Of a DNA stretch of 64,000 nucleotides, positions 60,126 through 64,000 are shown piece by piece. The stretch's first letter is position 1. Each line of letters opens with the position of its first letter. Both the position numbers and the translations under genes were made by a program. The DNA is from CAZGAQ01 sp964523405 (GTDB taxonomy: Bacteria > Planctomycetota > Phycisphaerae > UBA1845 > Fen-1342), in NCBI GenBank assembly GCA_964523405.1, contig CAZGAQ010000003.1:62001-126000 (forward strand), read 5' to 3'. Below the pieces are notes generated by a model that worked only from the letters and a program-made list of their open reading frames with translations, searched no databases and was not told where the DNA came from.

Positions 60126-63100
60126 TCAACGCGCGTCGGCGCGCGCCACCACGAATGTGTAGCGCCCCGAATCCACGCGAAACAAAACCCGCCCCGCCTC
60201 ACAACGCAGGAACTGTACGCCCGCGGCCCCCTCCGCCGCCCGCCCGCCCTCCTGAACGTCCTCCAACCGGGTCCCCGGTACAGCCACGGTGGCCGTGCAG
60301 TTCGGCGGAATCGTCACCTGCAGCGTGAACCGCCCCTCGTCTTGCCGCCAGTCACTGCCGATTAGCCCCCGCACCGAACGATACGTCGCCCGTGCGGCGG
60401 TCACCCCGGCCACCGGCTCCGGCCGGATGAGAATCCGCCCGAAGGCCACGCCCGCCGGGTCCGGCTGAATCCCGGCCAACCCGCCGTAGAACCACTCCAG
60501 TACGTGCCCCAGCATGAAGTGATTCTGCGAAATCGGCGATGCGTCCCACGCCTCCGTCAGCGTCGTCGCCCCGCGCGCGAGCTGATAGCCGTAGCCCGGT
60601 CGACGGCTCTGGTGATGCATGCGGTAGATCAGATCGGCGCGCCCCTGCGCGGCCAGCACGCGCAGCAGGGATGGATGCCCAACCTCGCCGCACGACACGG
60701 CGTAGTCCTGCGCCTCCACGTCAGCGACGAGCTGCGCCAGCACAGCCGCCTCGTAACCCGCCGGCACCAGGCCCAGGTCCAGCGCCGTCGCCTGACAGGA
60801 CTGCGCGCCGCCGGCGTACTTGCCGGTCACCGCGTCGAAATGCGCCCGGTTGAACGCCGCCCGGATTGCCGCGCCAAGTTCCTGCAGCCGCTGCTGTTCC
60901 GCGGCCTTACCCAGCGTCCCGGCGAACTCGGCCAGCGTCCGCACGGCCAGGTAGTAGTACGCCGTGTCCGTCAGCGCCACCGGCGTCCGCGGATCGGGTC
61001 CGTAGCCGTTCCAGTCCCCCAGCCCGCACGACAGAATGTGGTCCTGCGCGCGCGTCCCGAGATAATCCACGTAGCGCCGCATCGTGTCGTAGTAACGCTC
61101 GATCGACGTCGTGTCGCCATACCAGCGGGCGAGATAGCCCGGCAGATAGACGCACGCCCCGCCCCATTCGACGGAGTCGCGAAAGCCACCCTCGTAGATG
61201 AAGTACTCCGGGGCCATCGTCGGCACCATGCCGTTGGACTGCTGCGCGTCCGCCATGTCTGCCAGCGTCTTGCGAAAGAGCCCGACCAGGTCGAACGAGT
61301 ACAACAGCCCGGGCGCATTCAGGTGAATCTGCTCCAGCCAGCCGCTCTTCTCGCGGTGCGGGCAATCCGTGATCACGCTCGCGAGATTCGAGCGCATCGC
61401 CCAGACGATCAGGTCACGCGTCCGATTGAACAACTCGTCCGAACAGGCAAATTCCCCCACCGGCGGCGCGGCGCTGTGCACCAGCAGCCCCTCCATGCGC
61501 TGCACCACCGGCGCCACCGGAACCGGACGACCGTCGGCGCCGGTCACCTCCACCTGCCAGTACCGCGAACCGACATAGTAGAAGCGCGGCCACCACGTCT
61601 CCGTCCCGCCCCCGCGCAGCGTGTAGCTGACCAGCTTGCCCGGCCGGATCGAGGTCTGGTCCACGGTCCCGTCCGGTTTCAGCAGTTCCGCCGGCCACAG
61701 GCGCACCGTCGTGCCCGCCGCTCCATCGACCGTTACGCGCGGGATGTACGGCGCGTTTTGCCCCAGGTCGTAGACGACGACGTTGGGTTTCGGCTCGGCA
61801 CGCTTCACCGGCGTACGCACCGCGCTGACCACCAGTGGCGGAGCGCTCTGGCTCAAGCCCGCCAGACGCCCGCCCGGACCCCGGACAACCAGCGCCGGTT
61901 GCCAGCCGGCCGCCACGCAGCCCGGCTGGTCCCACCCCGGCTGCTCTCGGCGGGCATCGTAGTCCTCTCCGCCGAACACGCCGGAATACGTCGTGGGGCC
62001 CGGCGCGACCTGCCACGACGCATCCGTCTTGATGCGCACGCGGGTGCCGTCCGCGGTCTCCATCTCAATCTGGCAGATCGCCTTGAGCGCCCCGCTGCTC
62101 CGCTGCTGCTGCGCCCCGCGCGCGTCATCCTCCATGTTGTACATGCCGTTGCCGAGATACAGACCAAGGCAGTGCGCACCAGTCGTCAGCAGCCCCGTCA
62201 CGTCATAGGTGTCATACAAGCTCGTCCGCCCGTACTGCGTCCAGCCCGGCGTTAACCACGCATCGCCGACCTTCCGCCCGTCGATGGTCAACTCGTACTG
62301 CCCCAGGCCGCAGACGAATGCCGTGGCGCGCGTCACGGCCTGCTCGACTTGGAACTCCCTGCGCAGCCGGAGCGTGGATGGCTCGGCGCCGCGCACTCCG
62401 TCGGTCAGGGCCGCTTGCGCCCACCCCCACTGCTCGACCGTGTCCGCAGCCACCACCGGCGCATCCCGCGCCATGTTCCGCCCCGCCGCGTCCACCTCCA
62501 GCTCAGCCAACGCAAAGCAGCCCACGCCGTCGGCCCGGGGCCACAAGCGCGTGGCCGTGACCCGCACGTAGCGCGCCTTCACGCCCGCGCACGGGATCAC
62601 CACGGCCCCTTCGCGCGGGCACACCGCGTCGCCCCCACTCTCGTCGGCCAGCACGCTGTAGCGCCCGCCATTTGGATCGTCAGTCGCCTCGACGCGAAAG
62701 CGCACCGGAAATCCGAACGTGACCGCCCCACCGTGATTGCGCACGGGCCACAGAGCAACGCGTTCGATGTCGACCGGCCGGCCAAGATCAACCTGGACCC
62801 ACTTGGTCTCGTCGAGGCTTCGGGCCTCGGCCGCGTGGTAGCCGATTCCCTTGCGTTCCGATGGTCCGACTCGATCAACAACTCCGATCCATTGCGCTTG
62901 CCAGTCCGCGGGCTTCAGCAGGCCCATCGTCCACGTTGCTGACGCGCTCCAGGCCGAAGGTCGGTCGTCCTGATCCCAGACACGCACTCGCCACCAATAG
63001 CGCTGCGCACTGGCAAGCTCGCGCCCGGCGTAGACAACCTGAATCGTGTCGCCACTGACCACCTTGCCCGAATCCCATAGTTCCGGGCAACCCTCGCGCA

Positions 63101-63407
63101 GCAACGCTTCCGAGGAAGCCACACAGACCTGATACGCCGTCTGCCGCTGCCCGCGCGGCCACGAGCCGTCGGCTGATCGTGCTACAGCTAGCTCCCAACT
63201 CAGGCGCGGGTGTGGCACGTCCACCCCCAGCGGCTCAACCGAGTACTCGCAACGGAGATATCCAGCCGTGAGCGCGCCCGAGCTCAGATCGCACGGTTGG
63301 CTGGATACGGCCCCGACTACGAGCAACACGGTCACCGATAGGATCGGGCAAGCCGGGTGGAGCCGGCCATGCTGGCGCTTCGTGGTTTGTTCCATGTGAC
63401 GCAACAT
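60126..63407 (-). CDS. Alpha-L-rhamnosidase (GH78) with discoidin-like insert
   Basis: 1093 residues. A signal peptide (hydrophobic PILSVTVLLVVGAVSS) is followed by the Bac_rhamnosid N-terminal Fn3-like domain (LRCEYSVEPLGVDVPHPRLS) and an inserted F5/8 type C-like domain (about 190-340, WVQVDLGRPVDIERVALWPV). Beta domains follow (AFVCGLGQYELTIDGRKVGD) and then the (alpha/alpha)6 catalytic barrel: DCPHREKSGWLEQIHLN, GDWNGYGPDPRTP, and the late TLTEAWDASPISQNHFMLGH. It releases terminal alpha-L-rhamnose from polysaccharides or glycosides. The start is uncertain: ATG at 63407 or 63395; neither has a good Shine-Dalgarno. Confidence 0.9.
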   Translation of the reverse strand: MLRHMEQTTKRQHGRLHPACPILSVTVLLVVGAVSSQPCDLSSGALTAGYLRCEYSVEPLGVDVPHPRLSWELAVARSADGSWPRGQRQTAYQVCVASSEALLREGCPELWDSGKVVSGDTIQVVYAGRELASAQRYWWRVRVWDQDDRPSAWSASATWTMGLLKPADWQAQWIGVVDRVGPSERKGIGYHAAEARSLDETKWVQVDLGRPVDIERVALWPVRNHGGAVTFGFPVRFRVEATDDPNGGRYSVLADESGGDAVCPREGAVVIPCAGVKARYVRVTATRLWPRADGVGCFALAELEVDAAGRNMARDAPVVAADTVEQWGWAQAALTDGVRGAEPSTLRLRREFQVEQAVTRATAFVCGLGQYELTIDGRKVGDAWLTPGWTQYGRTSLYDTYDVTGLLTTGAHCLGLYLGNGMYNMEDDARGAQQQRSSGALKAICQIEMETADGTRVRIKTDASWQVAPGPTTYSGVFGGEDYDARREQPGWDQPGCVAAGWQPALVVRGPGGRLAGLSQSAPPLVVSAVRTPVKRAEPKPNVVVYDLGQNAPYIPRVTVDGAAGTTVRLWPAELLKPDGTVDQTSIRPGKLVSYTLRGGGTETWWPRFYYVGSRYWQVEVTGADGRPVPVAPVVQRMEGLLVHSAAPPVGEFACSDELFNRTRDLIVWAMRSNLASVITDCPHREKSGWLEQIHLNAPGLLYSFDLVGLFRKTLADMADAQQSNGMVPTMAPEYFIYEGGFRDSVEWGGACVYLPGYLARWYGDTTSIERYYDTMRRYVDYLGTRAQDHILSCGLGDWNGYGPDPRTPVALTDTAYYYLAVRTLAEFAGTLGKAAEQQRLQELGAAIRAAFNRAHFDAVTGKYAGGAQSCQATALDLGLVPAGYEAAVLAQLVADVEAQDYAVSCGEVGHPSLLRVLAAQGRADLIYRMHHQSRRPGYGYQLARGATTLTEAWDASPISQNHFMLGHVLEWFYGGLAGIQPDPAGVAFGRILIRPEPVAGVTAARATYRSVRGLIGSDWRQDEGRFTLQVTIPPNCTATVAVPGTRLEDVQEGGRAAEGAAGVQFLRCEAGRVLFRVDSGRYTFVVARADAR

Positions 63408-63551
63408 ACCACGCCGCACGACGTTGGGAATAGACCCCCAGCCCGTCACGTCCCGCAGGCGCCATTTGCTCCCAGCGCGCCATCGGGTATCACCCTGGTG
63501 TGCGTATTGCCGCCCCTCGCATAACTCGATAGCCTTAGTTTGTGTATGGTG

Positions 63552-63579
63552 TTGGTGGCCGGTGAGCGGGAGTTATAAT
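63552..63579 (+). promoter_or_regulatory. Probable promoter for the LuxR-type gene
   Basis: TTGGTG (63552-63557), 16-base spacer and a consensus TATAAT (63574-63579), 16 bp before the ATG at 63596. Confidence 0.5.
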
Positions 63580-63595
63580 TATAGGGGTACAGGTT

Positions 63596-63961
63596 ATGGG
63601 GGACGTCATGGCACGTCTGGTTCAGGGTGTGGACGAGCGCGAACCGCGATTTACGGAACCGTTTCAGGACTCCTTGGTTGAGTCCAATGCCGAGCTGTTC
63701 CCGGCGGCACGGTGGCCAATGCTGGGGGCGGCATTGCGGCTGACACCGCGGCAGGTCGAGATTGCCCGACATCTGTGCCAGGGCGGGACCTACAAGTCCA
63801 TCGCCATGCAGTCGGGCATTTCCATCAATACCGTCCGCATGCACATGCGGGCCCTCTTCGCCAAGCTCGGCGCGCACGATCGCGTGACGGCGGTGATTCA
63901 AATTGTCCTGGCTGAGCGCGCGCTGCCGCTGCGTTCCCGCCAGTCACACACCGAAAGCTGA
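63596..63961 (+). CDS. LuxR-type helix-turn-helix regulator
   Basis: 121 residues. The C-terminal half is a GerE/LuxR-family DNA-binding domain: LRLTPRQVEIARHLCQGGTY, KSIAMQSGISINTVRMHMRA and LFAKLGAHDRVTAVIQIV. The N-terminal 45 residues carry no receiver or sensor domain, so it is a stand-alone regulator. It is divergent from the rhamnosidase gene with 188 bp between, so it may control the GH78/DUF1080/Gfo cluster. ATG at 63596 is preceded by AGGGG 8 bases upstream; ATG at 63608 has GGGGGA upstream and is an alternative. Confidence 0.85.
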   Translation: MGDVMARLVQGVDEREPRFTEPFQDSLVESNAELFPAARWPMLGAALRLTPRQVEIARHLCQGGTYKSIAMQSGISINTVRMHMRALFAKLGAHDRVTAVIQIVLAERALPLRSRQSHTES

Positions 63962-64000
63962 ACTGCGGCCGCGCGCCACGCAACCCCCAGGCTGCGCGGG

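Noticed and set aside
60504..62255. 583-codon plus-strand frame opposite the rhamnosidase
   Set aside because: Antisense to a complete GH78 enzyme; composition typical of a shadow.

Overview
The window is high-GC DNA that most likely comes from an uncultured planctomycete-type bacterium of the Phycisphaerae kind. No marker gene fixes the taxonomy. The inference rests on features that co-occur in that group: small secreted proteins ending in PEP-CTERM-type tails, extracellular enzymes ending in a calcium-loop (dockerin-like) module, membrane proteins carrying a CxxCGY zinc ribbon, sigma factors paired with Hanks-type kinases, many Gfo/Idh/MocA and DUF1080 proteins, and weak promoters with TACAAT -10 boxes. 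A run of ten N at 11807-11816 marks an assembly scaffold gap. No rRNA, tRNA, CRISPR array, prophage or intact insertion sequence was seen.

Layout. 1-2071: the end of a ferredoxin-reductase-like flavoprotein with a Cys cluster, a flavin reductase and a zinc-ribbon membrane protein. 2007-7930 (minus): a compact type II secretion/type IV pilus-like operon of three pseudopilins, two GspF and a short GspE, led by an aldo/keto reductase. 8030-14105: a secreted hydrolase, a hexapeptide acyltransferase, purU, a PEP-CTERM protein and a six-domain ribosomal protein S1 with a terminator. 14248-20905: a zinc-ribbon protein, a Gfo/Idh oxidoreductase, a zinc-finger-less DnaJ/CbpA, a membrane protein, a TPR protein and hflX. 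21293-24503: three different Hsp20 genes behind a probable sigma-54 promoter, then a glutamine-synthetase homologue that has lost several active-site residues. 24504-27742: a repeat-rich zone with a candidate structured RNA, a GrpB-family protein and fumC. 27743-29681: an iron/oxygen cluster (hemerythrin, DtxR/MntR-like regulator, ferritin-like protein, small ACT-like protein). 29689-37144: a DUF4190 protein, a GIN-domain lipoprotein, elongation factor P, a PEP-CTERM protein, an M1 metallopeptidase with dockerin-like tail, and a duplicated 160-bp module flanking a zinc-ribbon gene.

37579-41172 and 48391-50299: two sigma factor-kinase pairs, the first divergent and the second an overlapping operon. 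41546-47137: a sugar ABC importer divergent from a beta-helix protein across a perfect palindrome. 47184-51913 also holds a PEP-CTERM sulfatase-modifying-factor-fold protein and a GH16 glucanase. 52071-57767 (minus): the most unusual locus, in which two small WXG100-like helical-hairpin proteins and a 351-residue helical protein sit in front of a 1302-residue membrane-anchored FtsK/SpoIIIE ATPase. This is a type VII secretion-like gene set. 57822-63961: a Tat-exported Gfo/Idh oxidoreductase, a DUF1080 protein, a GH78 rhamnosidase and a divergent LuxR-type regulator.

Together the genes suggest a heterotroph that degrades polysaccharides outside the cell (GH16, GH78, beta-helix protein, DUF1080, peptidase), imports sugars by ABC transport, and controls its surface through one-component and sigma/kinase circuits. 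All assignments come from reading the sequence; no database search or structure prediction was run.
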